From Methylopila sp. Yamaguchi (GTDB taxonomy: Bacteria > Pseudomonadota > Alphaproteobacteria > Rhizobiales > Methylopilaceae), in NCBI RefSeq assembly GCF_002897035.1, contig NZ_BAUX01000001.1, forward strand, positions 62,001 through 126,000: a stretch of 64,000 bases of DNA, written 5' to 3'. Below the pieces are notes generated by a model, which had not been told where the DNA came from, searched no databases, and saw nothing but the letters and a program-made list of their open reading frames with translations. This document shows positions 15,758 through 24,851 of the stretch, one piece after another (the stretch's first letter is position 1; each line of letters begins with the position of its first letter). Position numbers and translations under genes: made by a program.

Positions 15758-17407
15758 ATGACCGTCCTCGACGCATCCGCCCTCGCCGCTCTCGCCCGCA
15801 CCTCGAACGCCTGGCCGTTCGAGGAGGCGAAGAAGCTCGTCGAGCGGCTGAAGAAGCATCCGAAGGACGAACCGGTTCTGTTCGAGACCGGCTACGGCCC
15901 CTCCGGCCTGCCGCACATCGGCACCTTCGGCGAGGTGGCGCGCACCACCATGGTGCGGAACGCCTTCCGCACGCTCACGGAAGACAAGATCCCGACGCGG
16001 CTGCTGTGCTTCTCGGACGACATGGACGGCATGCGGAAGGTGCCGGACAACGTGCCGGACCCGGCCGCCCTGCAGCCCTATCTCCAGATGCCGCTGACCT
16101 CCGTGCCGAACCCGTTCGGCGGCGACTACCCGAGCTTCGGCGCGCACAACAACGCCATGCTGCGGCGCTTCCTCGACACCTTCGGCTTCGACTACGAGTT
16201 CGCCTCGGCGACCGAGTACTACGCTTCGGGCAAGCTCGACGCCGTGCTCCTGCGCGCGGCCGAAAAGTACGACGCCATCATGGGCGTGATGCTGCCGACG
16301 CTCGGCGAGGAGCGGCGGGCGACCTACTCGCCCTTCCTGCCGATCTCTCCCGCGAGCGGCCGCATCCTCTATGTGCCGCTGAAGAAGGTGGACGCGAAGG
16401 CGGGAACGATCACGTTCACCGACGAGGACGGCGTGGACAAGACCGTGCCGGTCACCGGCGGCCATGTGAAGCTGCAGTGGAAGCCCGATTTCGGCGCGCG
16501 CTGGGCGGCGCTCGACGCCGATTTCGAAATGTTCGGTAAGGACCATCAGACCAACGCGCCGATTTACGACCGGATCTGCGAGATCCTCGGCGGCGTCGCT
16601 CCCCAGCATTACGTCTACGAGTTGTTCCTCGACGAGAACGGCCAGAAGATCTCGAAGTCCAAGGGCAACGGCCTGACGATCGACGAGTGGCTGACCTACG
16701 CCAGCCCGGAGAGCCTTGCGCTCTACATGTACCACAAGCCGCGCGAGGCGAAGCGGCTGCACTTTGACGTCATCCCGCGCGCGGTCGACGAGTACTTCCA
16801 GTTCCTTGGCGGCTTCGGCCGTCAGGAGCCCAAGCAGCAGCTCGGCAATCCGGTCTGGCACATCCACTCGGGCCAGCCGCCCGCCGCGGACATGCCCGTG
16901 TCCTTCGCGCTGCTGCTCAACCTGGTGTCGGCCTCCAACGCCGAGAACCGCGCCGTGCTGTGGGGCTACATCGGACGTTACGCGCCCGGCGTGACGGCGG
17001 AAACCCATCCAAAGCTCGACGAGCTGGTGGGCTACGCGCTGCGGTACTACGAGGACCACGTGAAGCCGACCAAGCGCTTCGCCGCGCCGGACGAGGTGGA
17101 GCGGCAGGCGCTGGAAAGCCTCGACGCGGCCCTCGGCGCCCTCCCCGCCGATGCGCCCTCGGAAGACGTGCAGGCGGCGCTCTACGACGTGGCGCGCGCC
17201 GTCCCGCGCTATCAGGACTTCAACGCCAAGGGCGCGACGCCGGAACGCCCCGGCGTCAGCCAGGAGTGGTTCTCGGCGCTCTACAAGACGCTGATCGGCC
17301 AGGAGAAGGGTCCGCGGTTCGGCTCCTTCATCGCACTTTACGGCGTCGACGAGACCCGGGCGCTGATCCGGCGCGCGCTCGACGGCGAACTCGCCCAGGC
17401 GGCGTGA
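15758..17407 (+). CDS. lysK: Lysine--tRNA ligase, class I
   Basis: Charges tRNA-Lys with lysine in the cytosol. The start ATG 15758 gives [20 protein letters not shown]; sequence before it is not conserved-looking. The class I signatures are HIGTFGE (HIGH box, His53) and KISKSKGN (KMSKS box, Lys297). Length 549 residues fits bacterial LysK (about 520-560). Alphaproteobacteria and archaea use this class I enzyme in place of the usual class II LysS, which supports the taxonomic reading. The next gene, a small membrane protein, starts 13 bases downstream and is probably co-transcribed. Confidence 0.96.
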   Translation: MTVLDASALAALARTSNAWPFEEAKKLVERLKKHPKDEPVLFETGYGPSGLPHIGTFGEVARTTMVRNAFRTLTEDKIPTRLLCFSDDMDGMRKVPDNVPDPAALQPYLQMPLTSVPNPFGGDYPSFGAHNNAMLRRFLDTFGFDYEFASATEYYASGKLDAVLLRAAEKYDAIMGVMLPTLGEERRATYSPFLPISPASGRILYVPLKKVDAKAGTITFTDEDGVDKTVPVTGGHVKLQWKPDFGARWAALDADFEMFGKDHQTNAPIYDRICEILGGVAPQHYVYELFLDENGQKISKSKGNGLTIDEWLTYASPESLALYMYHKPREAKRLHFDVIPRAVDEYFQFLGGFGRQEPKQQLGNPVWHIHSGQPPAADMPVSFALLLNLVSASNAENRAVLWGYIGRYAPGVTAETHPKLDELVGYALRYYEDHVKPTKRFAAPDEVERQALESLDAALGALPADAPSEDVQAALYDVARAVPRYQDFNAKGATPERPGVSQEWFSALYKTLIGQEKGPRFGSFIALYGVDETRALIRRALDGELAQAA

Positions 17408-17420
17408 GAGGGAACGAACG

Positions 17421-17705
17421 ATGTCCTATGGGTCCTCCGGCGCCTCGCGCTTCTTCGGCGGCTCGCCAATCGGCGTCATCCTGCGTCTGCTGCTGCTGTG
17501 CGTGATCGTGGGCCTGGTGCTGGACCAGCTCGACCTCGACGTGTTCCGCCTGCTGGACTACGCGATCGACGTGGTCCGCGACCTGATCGCGAACAGCGCC
17601 GACCTGCTGCGGACGCTGCTGCGCTACCTCATCATCGGCGCGATGGTGGTGATCCCGATCTGGCTCGTCCTGCGCCTGCTCAAGATCGGCTCCGGCCGCC
17701 CCTGA
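17421..17705 (+). CDS. Small integral membrane protein (DUF6460-like)
   Basis: 94 residues with two hydrophobic stretches, about 20-38 (IGVILRLLLLCVIVGLVL) and 62-88 (YLIIGAMVVIPIWLVLRLL), separated by an amphipathic segment LDVFRLLDYAIDVVRDLIAN. It resembles small two-helix membrane proteins of Hyphomicrobiales annotated as DUF6460, though I cannot verify the family. It follows lysK at 13 bases with a GAGGGAACGA ribosome site. Function unknown. Confidence 0.75.
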   Translation: MSYGSSGASRFFGGSPIGVILRLLLLCVIVGLVLDQLDLDVFRLLDYAIDVVRDLIANSADLLRTLLRYLIIGAMVVIPIWLVLRLLKIGSGRP

Positions 17706-17717
17706 GCCGGCGGAAGC

Positions 17718-17757
17718 GGACCGGGCGACGGGCTGGAACGAACCGTCAGCCCGGTCC
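17718..17757. terminator. Long hairpin between convergent genes
   Basis: GGACCGGGC (17718-17726) pairs with GCCCGGTCC (17749-17757), and an inner GACGG/CCGTC extends the stem to 14 pairs around an 11-base loop with one bulge. It lies between the lysK-linked membrane gene and the 3' end of pyrD and overlaps the last codons of pyrD. No T run follows on either strand, so it may work as a transcript-end stabiliser or weak bidirectional terminator. Confidence 0.45.
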
Positions 17758-18837
17758 GGCCGCCGCGACGGCGCGCGCGTCGACGCCGACGAGCGGCGCG
17801 AGTGAACCGGCGCCCGCCGCCCCGACCGCCTCGGTCAGAGTCGACAGCGTGCGGCGGACGAGACCGGGGCCTTCATAGATCAGGGCGCTGTAGAGCTCGA
17901 CCAGCGTCGCGCCCGCCCGGATCTTCGCAAGCGCGTCCGCGCCCGACGCCACCCCGCCCACTCCGACCAGCGGGATGCGTCCCCCGGTGCGCAGGTATGT
18001 CTCGGCGAGCGCCCAGGTGGCGCGGCGGAACAGCGGCGCTCCGGACAGGCCGCCGGTTTCCCCGGCCGCCGCGGAGCGTAGCGTGGCGGGGCGCGCGAGC
18101 GTGGTGTTCGAAACCACGAGCCCGTCAAGTCCACGGTCCAGCGCGACCTGCGCCACGTCGTCGAGGCCGTAGAGGTCGAGGTCAGGCGCGATCTTCAGCA
18201 GCACGGGCCGACGCCGGCCGGTACGGGCCGCCGCCCGGTCGCGGGCGTCGAGAACGCGCGCCACCAGATCGTCGAGAGCCACCTTCGCCTGCAAATCGCG
18301 CAGGCCCGGCGTGTTGGGCGAGGACACGTTGACCACGAAGAACGAGGCGACCTCGGCGAAGGTCTCGACGCCCGCGACGTAGTCCGCGGTGCGATCGGCG
18401 GAGTCCTTGTTGGCGCCGACGTTCACGCCGACCACCCCCGGCCGCCCGGCCCGCCGCGTCAGCCGGCCGAGCGCCGCCGCCGAGCCGTCGTTGTTGAAGC
18501 CCATGCGGTTGACGATCGCGCGGTCCTCGCTGAGCCGGAACAGGCGAGGCTTCGGGTTGCCGACTTGGGGCTTCGGCGTGACCGAGCCGATCTCAACGAA
18601 GCCGAAACCCAGCGCCAGCATTGCGTCCGGGACCTTGGCGTCCTTGTCGAGGCCGGCCGCAAGCCCGATCGGATTCGGAAAGCTGAGGCCGAACGCCTGC
18701 ACCGCCAGCCGGGGATCGCTGGGCGGCGGGCGCCGGGCGGGCATCCGCTCCAGCGCGGCGAGCGTCGCCGTGTGGGCGGTCTCGGCGTCGAGCGCGTGCA
18801 GCGCGACCCGTGCGAGCGGCCAGAGCGGCCCGATCAC
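17746..18837 (-). CDS. pyrD: Dihydroorotate dehydrogenase (quinone), class 2
   Basis: Oxidises dihydroorotate to orotate at the membrane, passing electrons to quinone; fourth step of pyrimidine synthesis. 363 residues, GTG start at 18837 giving an N-terminal helical extension ([20 protein letters not shown]), the mark of the membrane-associated class 2 enzyme. Motifs: [49 protein letters not shown] with the catalytic Ser, VSNTT, and GAPLF. The start overlaps the stop of the DUF952 gene (GTGA), so the two are translationally coupled, a pairing common in Hyphomicrobiales. Confidence 0.95.
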   Translation of the reverse strand: MIGPLWPLARVALHALDAETAHTATLAALERMPARRPPPSDPRLAVQAFGLSFPNPIGLAAGLDKDAKVPDAMLALGFGFVEIGSVTPKPQVGNPKPRLFRLSEDRAIVNRMGFNNDGSAAALGRLTRRAGRPGVVGVNVGANKDSADRTADYVAGVETFAEVASFFVVNVSSPNTPGLRDLQAKVALDDLVARVLDARDRAAARTGRRRPVLLKIAPDLDLYGLDDVAQVALDRGLDGLVVSNTTLARPATLRSAAAGETGGLSGAPLFRRATWALAETYLRTGGRIPLVGVGGVASGADALAKIRAGATLVELYSALIYEGPGLVRRTLSTLTEAVGAAGAGSLAPLVGVDARAVAAAGPG

Positions 18838-19199
18838 GTCGGGTTCTCCCCAAACGAGGGCTCAGGAAAGGCGTGGCGGCCGTCGGCGCTCAGCGGCAGC
18901 GGGCGGACCCAGCGCACCGCATCCAGCCCGAGCGGCGCGTAGAGGTGGGGGAACAGCGCGCCGCCGCGGGACGGCTCCCAGCGGAGGGCCTGTCCGAGCG
19001 CGCCGGGGTCGACCGCGATCAGCAGAAGATCGTCCTGACCGGCGAAGTGTTTCGCGGCGGTCTCCCTCGCCTGCGCGGCGGTCGAGAAATGTATGTAGCC
19101 GTCCGTCAGGTCGACGGGCGCGCCGTCGAAACGGCCGGCCGCCTGCGCCTCGCGCCACAGCGCGGCGGGCGCGATCTTGTAGATCAACTCAGGCGTCAT
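18834..19199 (-). CDS. DUF952 family protein
   Basis: 121 residues from ATG 19199 ([20 protein letters not shown]); a longer frame to 19238 adds only non-conserved sequence. DUF952 marks are the YKI start, [20 protein letters not shown] near residue 34, LLLIAVDP, and [18 protein letters not shown] near residue 75. The fold is related to ADP-ribosyl-transfer enzymes in structural comparisons of the family, but no activity is established here. Coupled to pyrD by overlap. Confidence 0.88.
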   Translation of the reverse strand: MTPELIYKIAPAALWREAQAAGRFDGAPVDLTDGYIHFSTAAQARETAAKHFAGQDDLLLIAVDPGALGQALRWEPSRGGALFPHLYAPLGLDAVRWVRPLPLSADGRHAFPEPSFGENPT

Positions 19200-19410
19200 G
19201 ATCGATCGACCCTTGGACGGCGTGGGCGCGGAACGCACCTCGGCGTGCGGCGTTGAGGCACGGCGACGCCTCGTGGTGGATTAAAGCCGCGATGACGCGC
19301 TCGCAAGGCCGGGCGGGCCCCGATTGCCGCTGGACATGCGGCTCGAAAGGTACTAATTCCTATTGAAACGACGTCCGGGACGCCGTTTCGACACGGTGGA
19401 GTCCGATGTC

Positions 19411-20040
19411 ATGCTGGGCCACGGCCAGATCTGGGCGGCGATAGACGCATTGGCGGCTAAAAACGGGCTGTCGGCGTCTGGGCTTGCGCGGCGATCAGGC
19501 CTCGATCCCACCACCTTCAATCGCTCGAAGCGCATCGCCGCCGACGGGCGACCGCGGTGGCCCTCCACCGAGTCCATCGCGAAGGCGCTCGACGCCACCG
19601 CGACCAACCTCGACAGCTTCATGGGCCTGCTGACCGACGGCGCGCCAACGCCGCGCCGGCATGTGCCGCTGATCGGCTTGGCCCAAGCCGGCGAAGGCGG
19701 TTATTTCGACGACGCCGGCTTTCCCGTCGGCCAGGGCTGGGACGAGATCGATCTGCCCGGCGCCGATCGGGAGAACGTCTACGCGCTCGAGATTTCCGGC
19801 GACTCGATGTCGCCCGTCTATCGCGACGGCGACGTCGTGCTGGTCTCGCCCGGAGCCGCGGTGCGGCGGGGCGATCGCGTGATCGTACGCACCACCGGCG
19901 GCGAGGTCCTCGCCAAGGAGCTCGCCCGCTCGACCGCCAAGCAGGTCGAGTTGAGGTCGATCAACCCGGCGCATCCCGACCGCACCCTTCCAACATCCGA
20001 AGTCGCGTGGATCGCCCGCATCGTGTGGGCCAGCCAGTAG
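19411..20040 (+). CDS. S24-family (LexA/CI-like) transcriptional regulator
   Basis: Start at ATG 19411 (MLGHGQIWAAIDALAAKNGL); a TTG at 19363 would add a basic stretch without better signals. Residues 1-70 are a helix-turn-helix domain (LSASGLARRSGLDPTTFNRS), residues 80-209 a peptidase S24 domain. The Ser/Lys pair of LexA-like self-cleavage is present: Ser132 in ISGDSMSPVY and Lys169 in VLAKELA. However, the Ala-Gly cleavage bond must lie near LAQAGEGGYFD, which reads AG, so autocleavage is possible. Targets unknown. Proteins of this type in Hyphomicrobiales are usually chromosomal and single-copy rather than phage CI. Confidence 0.85.
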   Translation: MLGHGQIWAAIDALAAKNGLSASGLARRSGLDPTTFNRSKRIAADGRPRWPSTESIAKALDATATNLDSFMGLLTDGAPTPRRHVPLIGLAQAGEGGYFDDAGFPVGQGWDEIDLPGADRENVYALEISGDSMSPVYRDGDVVLVSPGAAVRRGDRVIVRTTGGEVLAKELARSTAKQVELRSINPAHPDRTLPTSEVAWIARIVWASQ

Positions 20041-20102
20041 CTCCCACCTCGTTCTCGTTCTCGTGCGCGTCCGCGTCCGCTTTCCATCATAAGGAGGTCG
20101 TC

Positions 20103-20981
20103 ATGCAGGCGGCGTTTCTCGGGCTCGGCACCATGGGCGCGCCGATGGCTGCCAATCTGGCGAAGGCGGGCGTGGCCCTGCGGGTGTGGAACCGGTCCGA
20201 GGGCCCGGCGGCCCGGCTTGCGGAGTTCGGCGCGGAACCTGCTGCGAGCCCGGCCGAGGCGGCTCGCGGCACGGACGTGCTGATCGCCATGCTCGCGGAC
20301 GACGCCGCGACGAGCGCCGTCCTGCTCGACGGCGGCGCGCTTGAGGCGCTCGCGCCCGGCGCTCTGCTCGTGAACATGGCGACGGTCGCGGTCGCCGTCG
20401 GCGCGTCGCTCGCCGCACAGGCAGAGAGCCGCGGCGTCGCTTACGTGGCGGCGCCGGTGCTCGGCCGGGTGAACGTCGCGGAGGCCGGCGAGCTCAACAT
20501 CCTCGCCGGCGGCCGCGCCGACGCGATCAACCGCGCGCAGCCGCTGTTCGACGTCATGGGCCGCAAGACCTGGCGCTTCGGCGACCGGCCCGAGCAGGCG
20601 AACGCGGTGAAGCTCGCGGTGAACTTCATGCTGGCCAGCGCCATAGAGACCATGGGCGAAGCCGCCTCGCTCGCCGAGGGCCATGGTGTCGCGGGCGCCG
20701 ATTTCCTCGCGATGGCGACCTCGACCGTGTTCGCGGCGCCCGCCTATCAGGGCTACGGCGCGGCGATCGCCTCAGAGACGTTCGAGCCGGCAGGTTTCAA
20801 GCTGTCGCTTGGGCTGAAGGACGTCAGGCTCGCACTGGAAGCGGCCGAGGCGGCGCGGACGCCGATGCCTTTCGCCGCCGTGCTGCGGGACAACCTGATC
20901 GACGCCGTCGCGCATGGCGAGGGCGACCTCGACTGGGCCGCGCTTGCGAAAGTCGCCGCCCGCCGCGCCGGGCGCATCTAA
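20103..20981 (+). CDS. NAD(P)-dependent beta-hydroxyacid dehydrogenase (3-hydroxyisobutyrate dehydrogenase family)
   Basis: 292 residues from ATG 20103, preceded by an excellent AAGGAGG. The N-terminal Rossmann motif is FLGLGTMGAPMAANLAKAG, with WNRSEG after beta 2. The family substrate loop usually reads DAPVSGG; here it is AAPVLGRVNVAEAGELNIL, closer to the glyoxylate/succinic-semialdehyde reductase branch. The catalytic lysine region is NAVKLAVNFM (Lys near residue 170), followed by LGLKDVRLALEAAE. A role in glyoxylate or hydroxyacid reduction beside the serine cycle is plausible but only from position, 546 bases upstream of sgaA. Confidence 0.85.
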   Translation: MQAAFLGLGTMGAPMAANLAKAGVALRVWNRSEGPAARLAEFGAEPAASPAEAARGTDVLIAMLADDAATSAVLLDGGALEALAPGALLVNMATVAVAVGASLAAQAESRGVAYVAAPVLGRVNVAEAGELNILAGGRADAINRAQPLFDVMGRKTWRFGDRPEQANAVKLAVNFMLASAIETMGEAASLAEGHGVAGADFLAMATSTVFAAPAYQGYGAAIASETFEPAGFKLSLGLKDVRLALEAAEAARTPMPFAAVLRDNLIDAVAHGEGDLDWAALAKVAARRAGRI

Positions 20982-21527
20982 TCCAACCCCAACGGGCTCC
21001 GAGCTAAGTGGCGCGCGGCCGGCCGGGCCGCGCGCGTCGCGTCCATAGGCGTCGTCCGCAACACATCTTCGGACGAGGCACTGATCGACGTTGTCGATCA
21101 GTCGATTTCCTTCGTACATCACACCTTTACTGAGGCGATGAAATTGCCGGAAAGGCCCGAGAAGCGGCCTTCCCTGGCATGCCAGCGCGGGATATGGATG
21201 GCTTTCGGCTGTTCGCGCCGGGAGCCTGCGCCGAAAGTCGCATCGTGCCTTGGAGAGATTCAAGGGCATCTTGCGCCATCGGTTTCGCGCCCGCGCGACG
21301 CCGAGGCGTTTGCGCGCGCTCAGCGCCTCCGGCTTGTGCGCCGTAAACGTTGATTACGACCAATCGGTCAGTCTAGAAGTTTTCCTGAACGATAACACTA
21401 GGCTAACTGAATTCACCAGAATATGCGGCGGATTCATCGTCCAAACGACCACGTGACCAGCTGTCGCATAGTTCTTTCTCTCTCTGATCTCTATTCTGCG
21501 CGCCAACAATGCGCTTAGGAGGAAACA
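20982..21527. promoter_or_regulatory. Non-coding upstream region of the serine-cycle cluster
   Basis: 546 bases with no gene I can support. The half next to sgaA is distinctly AT-richer than the genome average, as expected of a regulated promoter: a GACC-AATC-GGTC palindrome at about 21358-21369, then TAACACTAGGCTAACTGAAT and a TTCTTTCTCTCTCTGATC pyrimidine tract before TTAGGAGGAAACA, a very strong ribosome site for sgaA. In Methylobacterium the serine-cycle genes are activated by the LysR-type regulator QscR; this is where its sites would be expected. I cannot assign exact operators. Confidence 0.5.
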
Positions 21528-22736
21528 ATGGCGAGACGCCCCGGCAAGAACTTCCTGTTCGTCCCCGGCCCGACGAACGTCCCGGAGCGGGTGCTCCGCG
21601 CGATGGTCGTGTCGCAGGAAGACCACCGCTCGCCGATCTTCCCTGAGCTGACCAAGCCGCTCTATGAGGGCCTGAAAAAGGTCTTCAAGACGAAGGACGG
21701 CCAGGTCTTCATTTTCCCGTCCTCCGGCACCGGCGGCTGGGAAGCGGCGCTCACCAACACGCTCGCCCCCGGCGACAAGGTGCTGACGGCCCGCTTCGGC
21801 CAGTTCTCGCACCTTTGGACCGACATGGCCCAGCGCCTGGGCCTGGACGTCCAGATCCAGGAAGAGGAATGGGGCACCGGCGCCCACGAGGAGAAGATCG
21901 AGGAGGCCCTCGTCGCGGACACCGCGCATGAGATCAAGGCCGTCATGGTCGTCCACAACGAGACCGCCACGGGCGTGACCTCCAACATCGGCGCGATCCG
22001 CAAGGCGATGGACGCCGCCAAGCATCCGGCGCTGCTGTTCGTGGACTCGGTGTCGGGCCTCGGCTCGATCGACTTCCGTTTCGACGAGTGGAAGGTCGAC
22101 TGCGCCGTCTCCGGCTCGCAGAAGGGCCTGATGCTGCCGGCCGGCCTCGGCTTTGTCTGCGTCAGCCAGCAGGCGCTGAACCTCCGGAAGAACTCGAAGC
22201 TCAACAAGGTCTACTTCGACTTCCAGGACCACATCAACACGAACCCCTCGGGCTACTTCCCCTACACGCCGGCGACCCCGCTGCTGCACGGCCTGCGCGA
22301 GTCGCTGCAGTGCATCGAGGACGAGGGCCTGGAGCAGATCTTCCGCCGCCATCACGTGCTGGCCGAAGCCACCCGCAAGGCCGTGGACGCCTGGGGCCTG
22401 AAGCTTTGCGCGAAGTCGCCGCGCTGGCACTCCGACACCGTGTCGGCGATCCTGGCTCCTGAGGGCATCGACGCGGCGAAGATCATCCGCCACGCCTATG
22501 ACCGCTACAACCTGGCGCTGGGCGCGGGCCTGTCGAAGGTCGCGGGCCGCGTCTTCCGCATCGGCCACATCGGCGACCTGAACGAGCTCATGCTGCTGGG
22601 CGCGCTCGCGGGCGCGGAAATGTCGATGCTCGACAATGGCGTGAAGATCAAGGCCGGCTCCGGCGTCGGCGCCGCGCAGGACTACCTGCGCGACAATCCG
22701 ATCGAGGCCCAGGCCGCGGCTCCCAAGGCGGCCTGA
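21528..22736 (+). CDS. sgaA: Serine--glyoxylate aminotransferase
   Basis: PLP enzyme that transfers the amino group of serine to glyoxylate, giving hydroxypyruvate and glycine, the entry reaction of the serine cycle. 402 residues, the usual length. Begins ARRPGKNFLFVPGPTNVPER. The class V aminotransferase core shows SSGTGGWEAALTN, VDSVSGLGSIDFRFDEW and the PLP lysine Lys199 in SGSQKGLMLP. The C terminus ends LDNGVKIKAGSGVG. It is the first gene of the cluster and is preceded by AGGAGG at ideal spacing. A stable hairpin follows before hprA. Confidence 0.97.
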   Translation: MARRPGKNFLFVPGPTNVPERVLRAMVVSQEDHRSPIFPELTKPLYEGLKKVFKTKDGQVFIFPSSGTGGWEAALTNTLAPGDKVLTARFGQFSHLWTDMAQRLGLDVQIQEEEWGTGAHEEKIEEALVADTAHEIKAVMVVHNETATGVTSNIGAIRKAMDAAKHPALLFVDSVSGLGSIDFRFDEWKVDCAVSGSQKGLMLPAGLGFVCVSQQALNLRKNSKLNKVYFDFQDHINTNPSGYFPYTPATPLLHGLRESLQCIEDEGLEQIFRRHHVLAEATRKAVDAWGLKLCAKSPRWHSDTVSAILAPEGIDAAKIIRHAYDRYNLALGAGLSKVAGRVFRIGHIGDLNELMLLGALAGAEMSMLDNGVKIKAGSGVGAAQDYLRDNPIEAQAAAPKAA

Positions 22737-22753
22737 CCTGACGTGAAGCGATC

Positions 22754-22777
22754 GGGCGCGCTGGACAGAGCGCGCCC
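22754..22777 (+). terminator. Intercistronic hairpin between sgaA and hprA
   Basis: A perfect nine-base stem GGGCGCGCT/AGCGCGCCC with a six-base loop, 17 bases after the sgaA stop. No T run follows, so it is more likely a 3'-end stabiliser or partial attenuator that sets the ratio of sgaA to downstream transcripts than a full terminator. Confidence 0.45.
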
Positions 22778-22858
22778 GGTCGTCATTCTGCCACGGTCAA
22801 AAACGCCCGAGTCCCGACGGGGGAGCGCTCCCGCGCGGACCGGCGCAAGGGGAGCGCA

Positions 22859-23800
22859 ATGACGCACAAGATCGTTTTTCTGGACCGCGAAAGCCTCGAC
22901 GCCAAAGTCCGTGCGCCGAGCTTTCCGCATGAGTACGTGGAGCATCAGTCCACCTGGACGCCCGACGAGATCGTCGAGCGCCTGAAGGACGCCGACATCG
23001 CGCTGATCAACAAGGTGCCGATGCGCGCCGACGTGCTGAAGCAACTGCCGAAGCTCAAACTGATCGCCGTCGCCGCCACCGGCACCGACGTGATCGACAA
23101 GGCCCAGGCCAAGGCGCAGGGCATCGTCGTCTCGAACATCCGCAACTACGCCTTCAACACCGTGCCCGAGCACGTGATCGGCCTGATCTTCGCGCTGCGC
23201 CGCGCGATCGTGCCCTACGCCAACTCGGTGAAGCGCGGCGACTGGAACAAGTCGCAGCAGTTCTGCTACTTCGACTATCCGATCTACGACGTCGCCGGCT
23301 CCACCCTCGGCATCGTGGGCTACGGCGCGCTCGGCAAGTCGATCGGCAAGCGGGCGGAAGCGCTCGGCATGAAGATCCTGCCCTACGACGTCTTCCCGCA
23401 GGACGGCCTGGTCGACTTCGAGACCGTGCTGACGCAGTCGGACATCATCACGATTCACGTGCCGCTCACGCCCGACACCAAGAACATGTTCGGGGCGGAG
23501 CAGTTCAAGAAGATGAAGAACAGCGCCATCGTCATCAACACCGCGCGCGGCGGCCTGGTGGACGAGGCGGCCCTGCTCGACGCGCTGAAGTCCGGCGAGA
23601 TCGGCGGCGCAGGCTTCGACGTGGTGGCGCAGGAGCCCCCGAAGGACGGCAACATCCTGTGCGACGCCGACCTGCCGAACCTCATCGTCACCCCGCACGT
23701 CGCGTGGGCGTCGAAGCAGGCCATGCAGATCCTCGCCGACCAGCTGATCGACAACGTCGAGAACTTCGTCGCGGGCAAGCCGTCGAACGTCGTCGAGTAA
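22859..23800 (+). CDS. hprA: Hydroxypyruvate reductase (NADH)
   Basis: Reduces hydroxypyruvate to D-glycerate, second step of the serine cycle after SgaA. 313 residues, D-2-hydroxyacid dehydrogenase family. NAD-binding motif GIVGYGALGKSIG near residue 150, catalytic Arg in NTARGGLVDEAALLD (about 229), Glu in VVAQEPPKDGN, and His in VTPHVAWASK (about 279). The start ATG 22859 follows GGGGAGCGCA. Spacing of 122 bases from sgaA with a hairpin suggests processing or a secondary promoter, but the order matches the known serine-cycle operon. Confidence 0.96.
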   Translation: MTHKIVFLDRESLDAKVRAPSFPHEYVEHQSTWTPDEIVERLKDADIALINKVPMRADVLKQLPKLKLIAVAATGTDVIDKAQAKAQGIVVSNIRNYAFNTVPEHVIGLIFALRRAIVPYANSVKRGDWNKSQQFCYFDYPIYDVAGSTLGIVGYGALGKSIGKRAEALGMKILPYDVFPQDGLVDFETVLTQSDIITIHVPLTPDTKNMFGAEQFKKMKNSAIVINTARGGLVDEAALLDALKSGEIGGAGFDVVAQEPPKDGNILCDADLPNLIVTPHVAWASKQAMQILADQLIDNVENFVAGKPSNVVE

Positions 23801-23821
23801 GGCTCCGGCCTCGAACGCCAC

Positions 23822-23915
23822 CGTCATGCCCGGCGCAGCCGGGCCTTCACGACTTGCTCGTGCGGCCTGACGTCGGGGGCCAAAATTATGGATGCCCGCA
23901 AAGGCGGGCATGACG
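23822..23915. repeat. REP-like palindromic intergenic element
   Basis: Two palindromes in the hprA-mtdA gap: GCCCGGC-GCA-GCCGGGC (23828-23844) and ATGCCCGC-AAAG-GCGGGCAT (23892-23911), each with a GTCATG or CATGACG end. This is the form of the short palindromic repeats scattered between genes in many Hyphomicrobiales. A related element (CCCCGG-ATAAA-CCGGGG after CTGGATG) occurs at 49263-49279. It separates sgaA-hprA from mtdA-fchA and could shape transcript ends. Confidence 0.6.
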
Positions 23916-23984
23916 TCCCGCGTGGCCGACGGCCTGCGGCGTCAGACAGAAAACGTCCGCGGACGCGCGGCATCAGGGAAGACC

Positions 23985-24851
23985 ATGACCAAGAAACTGC
24001 TGTTTCAGTTCGACACCGACCCGACCCCGAGCGTCTTCGACGTCGTCGTGGGCTACGACGGCGGCGCCGACCACATCACCGGCTACGGCAACGTCACGCC
24101 CGAGAACGTCGGCGCCTACGTGGACGGCACGATCTACACCCGCGGCGGCAAGGAGAAGCAGTCGACGGCGATCTTCGTCGGCGGCGGCGACATGGCGGCC
24201 GGCGAGGCCGTCTACGACGCCGTCCAGAAGCGCTTCTTCGGTCCGTTCCGCGTGTCGACCATGCTGGACTCGAACGGCTCGAACACCACGGCCGCGGCCG
24301 GCGTGGCGCTGGCCGTGAAGGCGCTTGGAGGCGACGTGAAGGGCAAACGGGCCGTCATCCTCGCCGGCACCGGCCCGGTCGGCATGCGCTCCGCCGCGAT
24401 GCTCGGCAAGGAAGGCGCGACGGTCGCGATCGTCGGGCGCGCGCTCGACAAGGCGCAGAAGGCCGCCGACAACATCGAGAAGCGCTTCGGCGTGAAGGTC
24501 GAGGCGATCGAGGCGAAGAGCGGCGACGACCGCGCCAAGGCGGTGTCGGGCGCGAACCTCGTGTTCTCCGCCGGCGCGATCGGCCTGGAGCTGCTGGCCG
24601 AGGACGTCTGGAAGTCCGAAGCCTCGATCGAGATCGTGGTCGACTACAACGCCCAGCCCCCGCTCGGCATCGGCGGCATCGACGCCATGGACAAGGCCAA
24701 GGAGCGTCACGGCAAGCTCGCGCTCGGCGCGCTCGGCCTCGGCGGCCTGAAGCTGAAGCTTCACCGCACGCTCATCGGCAAGCTGTTCGAGGCGGCCGAC
24801 CAGTCTTTCGACGCGGACGAGATCTACGCCCTCGCGAAGGAAATGGCATGA
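23985..24851 (+). CDS. mtdA: NADP-dependent methylene-H4MPT/methylene-H4F dehydrogenase
   Basis: Oxidises or reduces methylene-tetrahydrofolate (and methylene-tetrahydromethanopterin) with NADP, linking C1 oxidation and serine-cycle assimilation. 288 residues from ATG 23985 (TKKLLFQFDTDPTPSVFDVV), exactly the length of Methylobacterium MtdA; upstream in-frame sequence is repeat-derived and excluded. Motifs: VGYDGGADHITGYGNVTPEN, FVGGGDMAAGE, the NADP fold GTGPVGMRSAAMLGKEGATV, and C-terminal LHRTLIGKLFEAADQSFDAD. Overlaps fchA by four bases (ATGA). Confidence 0.97.
   Translation: MTKKLLFQFDTDPTPSVFDVVVGYDGGADHITGYGNVTPENVGAYVDGTIYTRGGKEKQSTAIFVGGGDMAAGEAVYDAVQKRFFGPFRVSTMLDSNGSNTTAAAGVALAVKALGGDVKGKRAVILAGTGPVGMRSAAMLGKEGATVAIVGRALDKAQKAADNIEKRFGVKVEAIEAKSGDDRAKAVSGANLVFSAGAIGLELLAEDVWKSEASIEIVVDYNAQPPLGIGGIDAMDKAKERHGKLALGALGLGGLKLKLHRTLIGKLFEAADQSFDADEIYALAKEMA

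Noticed and set aside
21127..21363. Short frames in the region upstream of sgaA
   Set aside because: No ribosome sites or family resemblance; kept as non-coding.
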